NCBI GenBank assembly: GCA_022750375.1
Contig: JAKIVU010000008.1
Coordinates: 1-50,485, forward strand
DNA: 50,485 bases
Direction: 5' to 3'
Source of the DNA: Thermoplasmata archaeon
GTDB lineage: Archaea; Thermoplasmatota; Thermoplasmata; Lutacidiplasmatales; UBA184
In this document: piece after piece, positions 35,709 through 47,102 of the stretch
Position numbering within the stretch: the first letter of the stretch is position 1
Layout of the letters: every line of letters begins with the position of its first letter
Notes under the pieces: generated by a model
Database searches by the model: none
Seen by the model: the letters and a program-made list of their open reading frames with translations, nothing else
What the model was told of the DNA's origin: nothing
Made by a program: the position numbers and the translations under genes

Positions 35709-38700
35709 CGGCGCGTCCACCTCCGGCTGCGCCACCACCGGTACGTGATAACTCCCAAAACGAGCGCGAGGGCCGGGATGAACGAGAGGAGCGGCACGAC
35801 CCAGTCCGGGAGCACGGACGGTACCGGTCCGACCGACGGCCCCGTGACGGTGATCGCCGAAGTGCCGTTGGTCGTCCCCGTGCCCACGGAGACGCTGGGG
35901 ACGGCGAGCGTCGTGAACGCCTGGTACGACCCGCTCTGGAAGACGACCGATGCCTGGACCGTCACCTCGCCGACGGGAACAAAGATCGGCTCGACGGCGG
36001 TGAGATTGACGGAGTAGGTGTTGTTGGTGAACGCGGCCACGGTGACGGTCGGGCTGCTGAGCGGCCCCGAGACGCTCCGGAACGCCACCTTCCAGCCGAG
36101 GCTCGCGAGCCGCGACCCGTCGACGATGCTGAGGGTGACCGTCTCGTTGATGTTGCCGGTGTTCGCGAGATAGAACGGCACGAGCGCGTAGGCGACCCCG
36201 ATCTGGGCCGGCGAGGTCGCCGTCGACCCGATCGAGACACCGTAGTACGCGACGATGTTGACCGTCGGGGAGATCGCTCCGACCACGGTGCCGTTCGCGA
36301 GCTCGATGTCGATGATCACCGGCGGATGCACGCTTTCCGTGCTCGCGCTGACCTGGATGACGACGCTCGCGGACAGAGTGTTCCCACTGGGGCCGGGGAG
36401 GAGCGTGGCGTTCGTGAACGTGAAATTGAAACCCCAGAACGCCGGGCTCCCGACCGCGTGCACAACGACCGGGACATTTCCGGTGTTCCGCACGGAGAAC
36501 GCGAACGACGCGGTCCCGGGCGAGGTAACGGTCGCGTGATCGGTTCCCACGATCGACGCTTTCACGGTGTACGTGAACTTGTACGTCAGCGCGAGCGCGG
36601 TCGCGACGTTCCCGTTCACGACCTTGACGGTCTGCGACGCGGTGGCATTCGCGGGGAGTCCGTTCGGGGCGCCGAACGACGATGCGCTCACGGTGTAGCC
36701 CCCGACCGGGAGGGCCACGAGCAATCGGGTCGACGGCGTGACGCCCGAGAACGAGGTGCCGACGCCGAACGCGTTCGTCACGGTCACATTGATGTTGCCC
36801 AGTAACGCCGACGATCCCGTGGGCGGTGCGACAGAAACGGTATCGGTCCAGGTCGATGCGAGCAACAGCGTCACGGGCGCGACGGTGTTCAGGGAGACGG
36901 CGACCGAGGTGAAACCGGCGAGCGGCTCGCTCCCCCCACCTCCCGCGGCGTAGAGGGAGTACCGGCCGGGGAGGAGGCGAACGGTGAACGTCCCATTGGC
37001 CGCCGTCAGGACGGTGAGCGTCGGGTCGCCCGACGGCCCGTAGAGTCGTACGGTACCGCTGATGAGGCCGGGGACCCCAAGCGACATCAGATCGCCCGTG
37101 AGAGTGACCAGCTGGGTCGTCCCAACGACCGTCACCGTGCACGGAGCTCCGGCCGCGGCGAGAACGCAGCTCGCGCCGGGCGCCTCGACCCACGACGTCG
37201 CATAGGTTCCCGTCGGCCCCTGCGCGAGCGTCGTGACGGCGAGGCTGACCGCGTAGGTCTGGTTGCCGGGCAGCACCGCCGCGAACGACCCGTTCGTCAC
37301 CGGCACGAGAGCGCTCGCCCCGGACGGCGTCGTGAGGCTCAACGAAGCGTTGAAGAAGACCGGGAGGCCGTTCGTGTTCAGCAGCGACCCCGTGACACGG
37401 TATCCCGGCGTCGTGAGGGGAAGGGCCGGTGAAACCGTCCCTCCGGCGGCGATGGTGACGGGCAGGAGCGCGGCGTAGGTCGTCGTGCCCGTTTCGACCG
37501 TGGCGTACGCGGAGTAGCTGCCGACCGGCGCGAAGAACCCCTTCGTGTAGTTTGTCCCGTTCAGCGTGTCATTGAACAGGGCGGAGGAGAGGGTCACGGT
37601 CACATCCGGCAGCATCGCGCCGCCGGGAAGACCGATCGTGCCGGTGGAGTTGGTCTGCGCGACGAGCGTGAGCGAGAGAGAAGCCGCGGTCGCTCCGAAC
37701 GGTACCGACTCCGTTCGCGCGCCCGTGGGCAAGTAGAGCACCGACCCGCTCCCCGTCGGCGCCCAGCCGGTGACTTGGTACGTCCCCGGGGCGAGACTGA
37801 CCGTCCACGTCGGACCGCCGGAGAACGTCTGGTTCACCGCGGTGACGCTCCGCGCCGTCAGGTTCACGGTGATGGACGTTCCCGACGGGACGCCGGTGGC
37901 GACGACCGTCACGGGCACCGAGGCGAGCGCGAGCGAGAACCGGGTCATGGTCTGGAGGCCGTTCGGCGTGATCCCGCACGCCGAGGCGTTCGTGAAGCCG
38001 ACCGATCCCGCCGCCACGCAGTAGGAAGTCGCCGGTAGCGGGAGGGATGCCGGCACGTAGACCACGGCGGTACCGTCGAGCCCGGCGAGGGACGTGACGG
38101 TCGGTCCGCCGCTGCCGGCGGCGACCGACACTCGGGCCCCGCTGGCGGGCACGAGGACATTCCGTGGCAGCGTCGTTCCCACGAAGAAGCGCGCGGCCAC
38201 AGCGACCGAGGGCCGCAGGTTCACGTTCGTCGGGTAGGAGAGCGAGACCGACCCCAGGCCGGCGTAGACCGTCCCGATCGCCGACCGGGGCCCCTCGAGC
38301 GCGAGCACGCTGTACGTGCCGCGCGGAAGGTAGAACGCGTAGGAGCCGTTGGACGCCCAAGTGGTGACGGGAGTCCCGGCCGCGTTGTAGGCGAAGACGA
38401 CCGTTCCGGTCGCGTTCGTCGACGACCCGACGGGGGAGACCGACCCCGACAGCCGGATCGCGGGTCCGAGCGACAGCTGGATCGCCGCGTTGGGGGTCAA
38501 GGGCGACGCCGCGACCTCCCCGACTCCGGCGTAGAGCGTCGTGCCGACGTACCCGAGGGCGGTGACCGAGTAATTGCCGAGCGGGAGCGAGATCGACACC
38601 GCGCCGTTCGGGCCACTCAGCGCGGTCGTACCGTTGTTGCCGGCCGAGGCGATCTCCGCGAGCGGAGAGACCGAGCCGTTGTTGTACGACGGGATCGGCA

Positions 38701-41700
38701 GGAACTGGACGGGGATCCCGGCGACCGGGGCGCCGTTCGCCTCGACCGTCGCGGAGACCGTCGACATCGGGGTCAGCGTCAGGTTTCCACTGAAGCCGGC
38801 GCCGGGCGAGTCGATCGGGACGCGCAGCCCGAGCGAACGCTCGTTAGTGCCGGGCAAGGTCGCCGTGAGGGTGAAGTTGCCGGGCGTGTAGCCGGAGATC
38901 GAGAACAGCCCGGTAACGTTGGTGACGTTCGTGCGGACGACCCCGAGGGCGTCACCGAGCGTGACGACCGCTCCGTTCGCGGGAGTCCCGGCCGGGGTCA
39001 GCACGGAGCCGTGCACCTTTCCGACCGTGAGGCCCACGGTCGCGTTCGCCGGCGCCGCGGGAGGGGGCGAGACGGTCACCGCCGATTCCGTGAAGTTGTA
39101 CCCGCGATAGATCACGTTGTAGTTGTAGACCCCGGGCGGGATGTCGGAGAGCACGAAGGTTCCGCTCGCGTCCGTGGTCGCCGTGAGCTTCGTGAGATTG
39201 CCGGACCCCCAGAGGATGACCTGGGCGCCCGGCACGACCGGGTCGGTCGGCTGGAAGGCCGAGTTGTTCCCGTTGTTGAAGTAGACGAACCCTTGCACCG
39301 AAGCGGCGGGGAGCGTGATCACTTCCTGCAGGCTCGGCGCGTTGTACGAAAGGCCGACCGCGTTCGGGACGGTGATGTTGACGTGCTTCAGCAAGAGGTT
39401 CCCCTGCTGGCTCAACCCGAGGAACGTTCCGGTCGTGACGTTCAGCGAGTCGTTCCCCGGGGGAAGGACCACCGAGAACGTGCCGGTCGGCGAAGTGACG
39501 ACCGACTCGTGGGGGATGCCCCACTGGTCGAACACGGTCACACGCGCGCCGCCGACCGGCGCACCGTTCGGAAGTCGGACCTGCCCGTAGAGGGACTGAC
39601 CGGGGTAGTACTCCAGCATCGACTCCCCGCCCGAGAAGTACATTCCGGAGGAGGTGTTGGCGGTCCCGTTCGTCCGGGCGGCGAGGGAGAGCGCCTCGGG
39701 CGTGTTGAGCGGAACGAAGCAGTTCGAGTTGGTGCGGGCCTCCGTTGCGTTGGAGCAGTAGTAGGCGGTCTTGTAGACGACCTGGAAGTGCTGCAGCATC
39801 CATCCCGGCTCGATCGGTTCGGAGCCCGCGGCCCCCTCGAGACCCGGGATCCCGCCCGACAGTCCGATGTCGGTGCCGTTGTAGCCGAAGTACGTTCGGT
39901 AGATCATCGAATTGTAGAACGGCGAGAAATAATTGATGTAGTAATTCTCCGGGGAGACATCGGCGGGGACCTGGCCGAGCGGGTAGTAGTTCCCGTCCGA
40001 GCCGAGGACCGTGACGTTGAAGAACGACGCCGGAAGGCCGGCCGAGTCGATGATCCGGCCCGTGAGGTCGGCCGGCGCGTAGAAGATCCCGGTGTTGTCG
40101 CCGCTGAACGGGATCAGCCGGCTGTCGGCCATGTCGTACCGGATCGACCAGCCGGTGTACGCCTGCACGTCGTTGTAGATCTTCGCGACGCCATTCAGGG
40201 TCTGCGACGTCGCGAGGAAGTACGACATCGCAAGGTACATCGCGTTGTCCGCCGTCAAGGTGTTCGGATTCACGGGGAGGTACCGCTCGGGGTGGCCGAC
40301 GACGAGAGGAACGTCCGTGCTCACGTTGGCCAGCAGGTTGTGGAGCTGGGTGAGATTCAGGCCGTCCCCGGAGAGGATCGCGTTCAAGGTCGGAGGGAGG
40401 TATCGGTCCCCGGACGCCGCCTGTTCGGCCTGGAGCAGCGTCGTCGTCAGGACCGCGATCGCGTTCGACTCGTTCTGGGCGAGCAGGAACTGGCCCGCCG
40501 GGTCGATCCCGTTCTGGAAGTTGTCCGCGACGCTCGGGTGGTTGCCCTGGTCGATCGCCTGGAACCCGTAGTCCCACCAACTCACGAACGCGGGCCGTAA
40601 TGGAGGCGGCGTATTCGAATCCTGTTCGGCCAGCCAGTTGTATCCGGCGCTGTCGTACTGGTTCGACGTGTCGATCGTCGTGCCCGCAGCTCCGAAGTAG
40701 TTCGATTCGGTCGTGGTGTTTCCCTTCAGGAACGGCGGTAGGGTGTCGTAGACCTGGGCGGAGAGCTGGGTCTTCGTGTTGCCCGGAATCCCGGCGTCGA
40801 TCGATACCCAGACGTTCGGGAGGATGATCATGAGGATGAGCAGCATGATCAGAACGTGACGGGGTTTGAACGCCTTCCGGAACGCGGCCGCCTGGCTGCG
40901 TCGGTCGGAGAGCGAGGCGACGGTCCGACGGAGTTCCGGATACCCTCCGACGTCCAGCGCCCGGCGGATCGCTTCGGCGGGGAGGAGCGCGAACGCGGGC
41001 GAGCCGAGCAGGAAGAACTTCGCGGCCGAGATCGGCAGGTAAATGGAAAGGATCGCGAAGACGAGGAACACCACGTGATGGCGCTTGAACTTCCCCCGGG
41101 CGAGGACGTAGATGAAGATCGCGAGGCCGGCGAATGCGAGGAAGAAAGTGACGACGCCGTAGCCCACGACCAGTTCATCGATCGAGGGCGCCTGTGCCTC
41201 CGCGACGGTCGAGTAGATCAGTGTCTTCGCGAAGTACCCCTGCCCGGTAATGATGTTCAGGAAGTACGTCGGTTCGAATAACGCGAGGAATCCCGCGGCG
41301 CCGAGGACGAGAAGGAAGAGGGCCGGGATCGAGAAGACCCACGGAACGTCCCGCAGCAACAGGAACGGGAACAGGAGCGCCAGGATCCCGAAGAACAAGA
41401 GGAGCGGCAGGTCGAACCAGGCGGCGAACTGGTGTTGGACGATGTAGTACGGCATCGCCATCGGGAAGCCCACGAGTCCCACGATCCAGGTTGTGACGTA
41501 GAGCCCGAACGAATCGACGCGCCGGATCCGCTCGACCATCATCACGATGAGGAGCGAGATGCCGATCACGACGACCGCGTACGTGTAGCCCTGCCACGCG
41601 AGCGCGAGCGCCCCGAGCGAAACTCCCGTGAACACCGCCCACTTCACGGCAGTACGTTCGGTGCGGAGGAACGCACGTAACCCGGGCACGTACTGCGACG

Positions 41701-42307
41701 GATGGCGGTAATCCTCGACCCAACGCCGCGACCCGACCGCTTTGACGGTCCGGATGTACGAGTAGACCGTGACCAGGATCACGAAAGTGTAGAAGGAAAG
41801 ATAGTTCGCGTAACCGAAGATGGACGAATCGATATTCGCACTGAGGAACGGGAAGATCAGGGCGGCGATGAGCCCCATGCGCCGGCCGCTGACCTCTCGC
41901 CCGATCAGGTAGACGGGAAAGACGCCGAGCGCGGCCCAGAGCGGCGCCTGCAGGTCGAGGAACCAGGCGCCCGCGACGACGGCGTTGCCGCCGAACAACG
42001 GGGCGAAGACCATCCCGAGGATGGCGTTCATCCAGTCGAAGAGCGGCTCCCGCGGGTTGTAGCCGCCGGCAGGGTAGTGGAGCAGCGGGTCGAAGACGAG
42101 ATTCTGGTGGTTGAGGATGATGTACGTCGTGACGCGGGAGTGGTAGTACGAGTCCGACCCGCCCGCGTAGCTGAACAGCGGGCCGAACTGCTGGATGATG
42201 GGGTACGTCCAGATCGTTCGGACGGCGAACGCCATACCGAACGCAGCCAGCAGGATGGCGACCGTCCAACCGTGGCGGCCCCACCAACCCGAATGCGACG
42301 ACTCCAT
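35705..42307 (-). CDS. aglB: AglB/STT3-type oligosaccharyltransferase with very long C-terminal beta-sandwich repeat region and terminal TM anchor (2200 aa)
   Basis: N-terminal multi-TM domain with [11 protein letters not shown] and [20 protein letters not shown] motif at about 40562-40585; then successive CarboxypepD_reg-like units; C-terminal [31 protein letters not shown]. Confidence 0.9.
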   Translation of the reverse strand: MESSHSGWWGRHGWTVAILLAAFGMAFAVRTIWTYPIIQQFGPLFSYAGGSDSYYHSRVTTYIILNHQNLVFDPLLHYPAGGYNPREPLFDWMNAILGMVFAPLFGGNAVVAGAWFLDLQAPLWAALGVFPVYLIGREVSGRRMGLIAALIFPFLSANIDSSIFGYANYLSFYTFVILVTVYSYIRTVKAVGSRRWVEDYRHPSQYVPGLRAFLRTERTAVKWAVFTGVSLGALALAWQGYTYAVVVIGISLLIVMMVERIRRVDSFGLYVTTWIVGLVGFPMAMPYYIVQHQFAAWFDLPLLLFFGILALLFPFLLLRDVPWVFSIPALFLLVLGAAGFLALFEPTYFLNIITGQGYFAKTLIYSTVAEAQAPSIDELVVGYGVVTFFLAFAGLAIFIYVLARGKFKRHHVVFLVFAILSIYLPISAAKFFLLGSPAFALLPAEAIRRALDVGGYPELRRTVASLSDRRSQAAAFRKAFKPRHVLIMLLILMIILPNVWVSIDAGIPGNTKTQLSAQVYDTLPPFLKGNTTTESNYFGAAGTTIDTSNQYDSAGYNWLAEQDSNTPPPLRPAFVSWWDYGFQAIDQGNHPSVADNFQNGIDPAGQFLLAQNESNAIAVLTTTLLQAEQAASGDRYLPPTLNAILSGDGLNLTQLHNLLANVSTDVPLVVGHPERYLPVNPNTLTADNAMYLAMSYFLATSQTLNGVAKIYNDVQAYTGWSIRYDMADSRLIPFSGDNTGIFYAPADLTGRIIDSAGLPASFFNVTVLGSDGNYYPLGQVPADVSPENYYINYFSPFYNSMIYRTYFGYNGTDIGLSGGIPGLEGAAGSEPIEPGWMLQHFQVVYKTAYYCSNATEARTNSNCFVPLNTPEALSLAARTNGTANTSSGMYFSGGESMLEYYPGQSLYGQVRLPNGAPVGGARVTVFDQWGIPHESVVTSPTGTFSVVLPPGNDSLNVTTGTFLGLSQQGNLLLKHVNITVPNAVGLSYNAPSLQEVITLPAASVQGFVYFNNGNNSAFQPTDPVVPGAQVILWGSGNLTKLTATTDASGTFVLSDIPPGVYNYNVIYRGYNFTESAVTVSPPPAAPANATVGLTVGKVHGSVLTPAGTPANGAVVTLGDALGVVRTNVTNVTGLFSISGYTPGNFTLTATLPGTNERSLGLRVPIDSPGAGFSGNLTLTPMSTVSATVEANGAPVAGIPVQFLPIPSYNNGSVSPLAEIASAGNNGTTALSGPNGAVSISLPLGNYSVTALGYVGTTLYAGVGEVAASPLTPNAAIQLSLGPAIRLSGSVSPVGSSTNATGTVVFAYNAAGTPVTTWASNGSYAFYLPRGTYSVLALEGPRSAIGTVYAGLGSVSLSYPTNVNLRPSVAVAARFFVGTTLPRNVLVPASGARVSVAAGSGGPTVTSLAGLDGTAVVYVPASLPLPATSYCVAAGSVGFTNASACGITPNGLQTMTRFSLALASVPVTVVATGVPSGTSITVNLTARSVTAVNQTFSGGPTWTVSLAPGTYQVTGWAPTGSGSVLYLPTGARTESVPFGATAASLSLTLVAQTNSTGTIGLPGGAMLPDVTVTLSSALFNDTLNGTNYTKGFFAPVGSYSAYATVETGTTTYAALLPVTIAAGGTVSPALPLTTPGYRVTGSLLNTNGLPVFFNASLSLTTPSGASALVPVTNGSFAAVLPGNQTYAVSLAVTTLAQGPTGTYATSWVEAPGASCVLAAAGAPCTVTVVGTTQLVTLTGDLMSLGVPGLISGTVRLYGPSGDPTLTVLTAANGTFTVRLLPGRYSLYAAGGGGSEPLAGFTSVAVSLNTVAPVTLLLASTWTDTVSVAPPTGSSALLGNINVTVTNAFGVGTSFSGVTPSTRLLVALPVGGYTVSASSFGAPNGLPANATASQTVKVVNGNVATALALTYKFTYTVKASIVGTDHATVTSPGTASFAFSVRNTGNVPVVVHAVGSPAFWGFNFTFTNATLLPGPSGNTLSASVVIQVSASTESVHPPVIIDIELANGTVVGAISPTVNIVAYYGVSIGSTATSPAQIGVAYALVPFYLANTGNINETVTLSIVDGSRLASLGWKVAFRSVSGPLSSPTVTVAAFTNNTYSVNLTAVEPIFVPVGEVTVQASVVFQSGSYQAFTTLAVPSVSVGTGTTNGTSAITVTGPSVGPVPSVLPDWVVPLLSFIPALALVLGVITYRWWRSRRWTRR

Positions 42308-42351
42308 CCTCGCGGCTCTCCCCGAACCGGCGGCGCGCGAGACCTGGGGCG

Positions 42352-42359
42352 GGTATAAA
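42352..42359 (-). promoter_or_regulatory. TATA box for aglB-like gene
   Basis: tataaata (minus strand TATTTATA) about 48 bp upstream of ATG 42307. Confidence 0.55.
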
Positions 42360-42437
42360 TAGCCTGCCTGTCGCGGGGCCTCCGCCCGTCAGAAATCGGG
42401 CCGTCCGGGCGGTTTCCGAGCGAGAACGATCGGGACC

Positions 42438-42971
42438 TTAGTCGATCGTTCGAAAACGGTAGAAGACACGTCCGTCGCCGAGGTCGTACGGCTCCACCCG
42501 GACCGAGTCACCGACGTGGAGCTCGGGCCAGGGTCGGCCCTCGATGCGGCCGAACAGACGGAGCGGGACCCCATTCAGGTCGACGAGCCCGACCGAGAAC
42601 GGCACGTCGGCCTCCATGCCCATCGGTGCGCCGCCGAGCACCGCACTGAACGCATAGATCCGACCACGTTCGGGGAGGTCCTTCCACTCGAGCTCCTCGG
42701 AGTGGCATTTGGGGCAGGCGACCCGAGGGGGCCAGTGCCACTCGTCGTCCTTCGGACACCGAGTGGTGGAGAGCCGCCCCTCGCGAAGGCGGTCGTAGAA
42801 TCGGGAGAGCCGGGTCTGGTCGGGGCCTTCGAGCGGGAAGAAATCCAGAAGGAACGGGCGCTTCTCGCGCGGCCGCTCTGTCGGGGGCACCGCCCGAGGG
42901 ACAGACCGTGTCTCCGTGTCCGACGAGGCGGGCGTCGGTGCGATCCGCCGCGATTTCGCCCCCGCGCTCAC
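42438..42971 (-). CDS. DUF35/OB-fold zinc-ribbon protein (thiolase partner)
   Basis: RCPKDDEWHWPPRVACPKCHSEELEWKDLPERGRIYAFSAVLG; GTGA overlap with thiolase. Confidence 0.92.
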   Translation of the reverse strand: MSAGAKSRRIAPTPASSDTETRSVPRAVPPTERPREKRPFLLDFFPLEGPDQTRLSRFYDRLREGRLSTTRCPKDDEWHWPPRVACPKCHSEELEWKDLPERGRIYAFSAVLGGAPMGMEADVPFSVGLVDLNGVPLRLFGRIEGRPWPELHVGDSVRVEPYDLGDGRVFYRFRTID

Positions 42972-44152
42972 GATGCTCCACCCCCATGGTAGACCATGAC
43001 GGAGTGAACGTTCGCGCTGCCGGAGAGGTTGTGGACCAGCGCCCACTCCGGGTCCGGAACCTGGCGGGCCACCGGCACCTGCTTCGCGAACTGCTGGTAG
43101 ACCTCGACCGCCTGCGCGATACCGGTGGCGCCGAGCGGATGCCCGCAGCCGAGAAGGCCGCCCCTCGGGTTGACCACGAGGTCGCCGCCCAGGTCGCCTC
43201 GCCCGTCCGCGGCAAACGCTCCACCCTCGCCGGGAGAACACAGTCCCAACGCCTCGTACTCCACGATCTCCGAGATCGTGAAGCAGTCGTGGATCTCCGC
43301 GAAATCGATGTCGCCGATCGCGACCTTGGCGCCCCGCAGTGCCTCGCGCGCCGCGTGGGTCATCCCGGTCCACTTCGTGAGGGACCCGGCGTTCGCGAGG
43401 TTGTGGAAATCCGAGTACTGTCCGGTGCCCCGGACCCACGCCGGGGTCTCCGTGTACTTCCGGACGAACTTGTCGGCCACCAGAAGGACCGCCGCCGCGC
43501 CGTCGGTCATTGAAGAGCAGTCGCCGAGGCGAAGCGGGGGCGCAACGACCGGCAAACCGAGCAGTTTCTCCTTCGAGAACTTCTTCGCGTAGAACTGAGC
43601 GTGAGGGTTCGAGTTCGCGAACCGATGATTCTTCTCGGAGACCGCCGCGAGCTGCTCTTCGGTGGTGCCGTACTCCATCATGTGCCGCTGCGCCACCATC
43701 GCGAAGAACGGCGGGGCGGTCGCACCGTGCGGGCCGTCCCAGGGTCGGTCCATCACGCACCCCATCGCGGAGTTCGCCTCCGCCATCGAGGGCAGATTCA
43801 TCTTCTCCACTCCGACCGCCACGGCGATATCTGAAAGTCCCGCAGCGATCGCGGCGTACGCGGAACGTATGGCGCTCTGGCCCGACGCACAGGCCAGTTC
43901 CGTGCGCTGAATGACTCGGTGCGGTTGCAGTCCCATCTGCTCGGCCGCGAGCGGCGCCACGTGCGACTGGAACGCGAACCGTTCGGGCTCGGCCGCGCCG
44001 ACGAAGAGCGAGTCCACGTCCTCCGCACGCAGCGTGGGGATCGCACGGAATAGCGCGGCCCCGACCTCCTGGGCCATCTCGGCCCAGGTCGTCGGACGTA
44101 CGCCAAAAGCGGTGGTGACCCCGCCGACCAACGCCACCGGTCGTCCGGTCAT
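42968..44152 (-). CDS. Thiolase (archaeal/SCP2-like acetyl-CoA acetyltransferase family)
   Basis: RTELACASGQSAIRSAYAAIAAG nucleophile Cys; NPRGGLLGCGHPLGATG. Confidence 0.93.
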   Translation of the reverse strand: MTGRPVALVGGVTTAFGVRPTTWAEMAQEVGAALFRAIPTLRAEDVDSLFVGAAEPERFAFQSHVAPLAAEQMGLQPHRVIQRTELACASGQSAIRSAYAAIAAGLSDIAVAVGVEKMNLPSMAEANSAMGCVMDRPWDGPHGATAPPFFAMVAQRHMMEYGTTEEQLAAVSEKNHRFANSNPHAQFYAKKFSKEKLLGLPVVAPPLRLGDCSSMTDGAAAVLLVADKFVRKYTETPAWVRGTGQYSDFHNLANAGSLTKWTGMTHAAREALRGAKVAIGDIDFAEIHDCFTISEIVEYEALGLCSPGEGGAFAADGRGDLGGDLVVNPRGGLLGCGHPLGATGIAQAVEVYQQFAKQVPVARQVPDPEWALVHNLSGSANVHSVMVYHGGGAS

Positions 44153-45282
44153 CTCGGCTCCGCCCGCAGGGTCGCGGCGAGCAGGTCACCCGCGCCGCTG
44201 GTGGTGACCGTGCCTCCCTGGTCGTACGTTCGCCCTTGTCCTTCCCGCAGCGCGGTCGCGATCGCCCGTTCCAACCGGTCGGCCGGGGTGAGGAGTCGTG
44301 CGTCGTGGTGTCGGTCTCCCAGCCAGCGGAGGAGCTGCTCGACCGCGAAGAACGTCGCGAAGGGATTCACCTGGTTCTTCCCGGCGTATTTCGGCGCACT
44401 ACCGTGCACCGGCTCGAACATCGCATGCTCGGCCCCGATGTTGCCACCGGAGGCGAACCCCATCCCCCCCTGCAGGACGGAGGCGAGGTCGGTGATGATG
44501 TCCCCCATCATGTTCGTGGCGACCACGACGTTGTACCGCTCCGGATTCCGCACGAGCCATTGAGTGAAGGCATCCACGTAGGCGTAGTCGCGCTCGACCT
44601 CGGGGTACTCTGCCCCCACGCGGTCGAACGTCTCACGGAAGAATCGGCACCCTTCCATGACGTTCGCTTTGTCGACGCAGGTGACCCGGCGGACCCCGTC
44701 CTCCGGCGCGCCTCGAGGTCGGGCGCGGGCGAGTTCGAAGGCGTAACGCACCACCCGCTCGGCGCCTTTCCGGGTGATCACCCGGGTGTCGATGGCGAGC
44801 TCGGTGTCCCCGGCGCGCCGGAGCCGGCCCCGAATGGGGGTGTATAGGTCTTCGGTGTTCTCGCGCACGATCACCATGTCGACGTTCTTCGGGGTCCACA
44901 CCTCGCGATACTCTCCGCTGATGCGATGCTTCACCCCCGGGTAGAGCCGGCACGGCCGAACGTTCGCGAACAGGTCGAGGGATTCCCGCAATCCGAGCAC
45001 GAGGGCCCGTCCAGCGATGTCACCGTTCGCGAGGGTCGCTCCCGGCCAGCCGACGGCCCCGAGAAGGACGGCGTCCGCGCGATGCGCGGCGGCTTCTCCC
45101 TCGGGGTCCCACTCCCGACCGGTCTTCAGGAAGTACTGTCCTCCGCCGGAATACTCCGTCGCCCGCCACGGAGCCGCGCCTCCCTCGGCGAGGACGTTGA
45201 GGATCTTCACTCCCTCCCGGATCACTTCCGGGCCGGTCCCGTCACCGGGGAAGATGGCGAGCTCGTACCCGGCGTCCCTCAT
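44149..45282 (-). CDS. Isopropylmalate/homoisocitrate/isocitrate dehydrogenase family protein
   Basis: IFPGDGTGPEVI, IVRENTEDLYTPIRGRL, NMMGDIITDLASVLQGGMGFASGGNIG. Confidence 0.93.
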   Translation of the reverse strand: MRDAGYELAIFPGDGTGPEVIREGVKILNVLAEGGAAPWRATEYSGGGQYFLKTGREWDPEGEAAAHRADAVLLGAVGWPGATLANGDIAGRALVLGLRESLDLFANVRPCRLYPGVKHRISGEYREVWTPKNVDMVIVRENTEDLYTPIRGRLRRAGDTELAIDTRVITRKGAERVVRYAFELARARPRGAPEDGVRRVTCVDKANVMEGCRFFRETFDRVGAEYPEVERDYAYVDAFTQWLVRNPERYNVVVATNMMGDIITDLASVLQGGMGFASGGNIGAEHAMFEPVHGSAPKYAGKNQVNPFATFFAVEQLLRWLGDRHHDARLLTPADRLERAIATALREGQGRTYDQGGTVTTSGAGDLLAATLRAEPR

Positions 45283-45806
45283 GGCGGCGCCGCGGCGGCC
45301 GCCTTTCGCGCGGCGAGCTCGGTCCGGACCTTCTCCACAAGCCCGCCTGCGTCGAGCAGGCCGAGTAAGTGGGGAGGCAATGGGGGGAACGTTACCGTCG
45401 CGCCGGTCCGAACGTTCGTGATGCGACCGGCGCGCATTTCGATGCGCGCGGTGTCGCCCTGCTCAAAAATCGCCCGGACCCCGCGCGCTTCCACCGTGGG
45501 GAGACCGAGGTTGATCGCATTCCGGAAGAAGATCCGTGCGAACGAATCGGCGACCACCGCGCCCACCCCGATCGCCTTCATCGCCTGCGGCGCGTGTTCC
45601 CGGCTCGAGCCCGAGCCGAAGTTCTCGTCCGCGACGAGGATGTCCCCGGGGCGCGCCGCCTGGGCGAACTCCGGGAGCGCGATCTCGAAGACATGCTTCT
45701 TCAGCTCCTCCGGATCGATGATCGTAAGGTATTTTCCGGAGATGATGCCGTCCGTGTCCACGTCGCGGCCCAGGGTCCACACTCGACCCTCGATGACGTC
45801 CTTCAC
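45279..45806 (-). CDS. leuD: 3-isopropylmalate/homoaconitate dehydratase small subunit
   Basis: GRDVDTDGIISGKYL, DENFGSGSSREHAPQAMKAIGVGAVVADSFARIFFRNAINLGLP. Confidence 0.95.
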   Translation of the reverse strand: MKDVIEGRVWTLGRDVDTDGIISGKYLTIIDPEELKKHVFEIALPEFAQAARPGDILVADENFGSGSSREHAPQAMKAIGVGAVVADSFARIFFRNAINLGLPTVEARGVRAIFEQGDTARIEMRAGRITNVRTGATVTFPPLPPHLLGLLDAGGLVEKVRTELAARKAAAAAPP

Positions 45807-45818
45807 GCCGCCCCCCGC

Positions 45819-47102
45819 CTACAGGTACTCCCGGTGGTCGGCGACCTCACCGCGGATCGCCGCGGCAACGGTCGCCGCCGGCGACATCAGGTAGATGCGA
45901 GCCTCTTTGGCGCCCATTCGGCCCGGGAAGTTCCGGTTGGACGACGACGCGCAGACCTCGTCCGGCGCGAGGATCCCCATGTTGCCTCCGAAGCACGCGG
46001 AGCAGCTGGAGTTCGTGAAGACGGCGCCCGCGTCCGTGAACGTCTGGATGATCCCTTCTTTGAGACATTGGTCATAGATCTTCGTCGACGCGGGAGAGAC
46101 GATGAACCGGACCCCCTTCGCGACCTGGCGGCCCTTCATCAGGGCCGCCCCCTCCCGCAGGTCCTCGATCCGGGCGTTCGTGCAGGAGCCGAGGAACACC
46201 TGATCGACCTTGATGTGCTCGCGGACGACGTCCGGGAGCGGACGCACGTTGTCCGGGGAGTACGGGCACGCGACCATCGGAGGCATCCCGTCGAGGTCGA
46301 TCTCGACCACTCGCTCGTACTGTGCGTCGGCGTCGGGGGTGAGCGGATGCATCGCGTGCTTCGCGATCGGGGCGAGATAGTCGAACGTCTTCTGGTCGGG
46401 GGCGACCATCCCGCACTTCGCACCCATCTCCGTCGTCATATTGCAGATCGTGAACCGCTCGGGCATCGAGAGGGCTTCGATGGCCGGACCGGAGTACTCG
46501 ACCGACTTGTACGTCGCACCGGTCGTCTTGATCTCACCGAGAATGCGGAGGACGAGGTCCTTCGCCGTGACGCCGCGCCCCATCGTTCCGTGTACCTTTA
46601 CCTGGATCGTCGGCGGGACCTTGAGCCAGAGCTGCCCCAACGCGAGGACGGCGGCCATCTCGGTGGGACCGATGCCGGTCGCAACCGCTCCCATCGCACC
46701 GAGCATGTTCGTGTGGGAATCGGTGCCGACCGCCAGGTCGCCGGGGACGACCCATCCGTTCTCGGCGAGGATCTGGTGACAGATGCCGTGCCGGCCGACG
46801 TCGTAAAAGTGCGGTAGCTGCGTCTCGGCCGCGAACTTTCGAAGGATCCGGTGCAACACCGCGGCCCCTTCCGTGGAGGCGGGTACCCAATGGTCGATGG
46901 CGATGACCACGCGCTCGGGGTCCCAGACCTTCTCCGCGCCCATCTGATGGAACGGGCCGACGGTCTGCGCGCCCTGCTCGTGCATCATCGCGAGATCGAC
47001 ATTGCCCTCGATGATCTCGCCCGGTACGACGCGTTCCGCTCCCGAGGCGCGAGCGAGGACCTTCTCGGCCAGCGTCATACCGTGGCCGTTCGACGCGGTC
47101 AT
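45819..47102 (-). CDS. leuC: 3-isopropylmalate/homoaconitate dehydratase large subunit
   Basis: TVGPFHQMG, GTDSHTNMLGAMGAVATGIGPTEM, FLGSCTNARIEDLREGA, SSCSACFGGNMGILA. Confidence 0.95.
   Translation of the reverse strand: MTASNGHGMTLAEKVLARASGAERVVPGEIIEGNVDLAMMHEQGAQTVGPFHQMGAEKVWDPERVVIAIDHWVPASTEGAAVLHRILRKFAAETQLPHFYDVGRHGICHQILAENGWVVPGDLAVGTDSHTNMLGAMGAVATGIGPTEMAAVLALGQLWLKVPPTIQVKVHGTMGRGVTAKDLVLRILGEIKTTGATYKSVEYSGPAIEALSMPERFTICNMTTEMGAKCGMVAPDQKTFDYLAPIAKHAMHPLTPDADAQYERVVEIDLDGMPPMVACPYSPDNVRPLPDVVREHIKVDQVFLGSCTNARIEDLREGAALMKGRQVAKGVRFIVSPASTKIYDQCLKEGIIQTFTDAGAVFTNSSCSACFGGNMGILAPDEVCASSSNRNFPGRMGAKEARIYLMSPAATVAAAIRGEVADHREYL

Noticed and set aside
34887-37193. ORF 34887..37193 as one 768-aa protein
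   Set aside because: The N-terminal part is an Arg-rich wrong frame over aglB; the real gene starts at ATG 35708 with a signal peptide.
35594-40600. Long plus-strand ORFs across the aglB-like gene (35594..36805, 39011..40600)
   Set aside because: Asp/Arg/Val-rich antisense translations with no recognisable motifs; the opposite strand carries a coherent 2200-aa protein.
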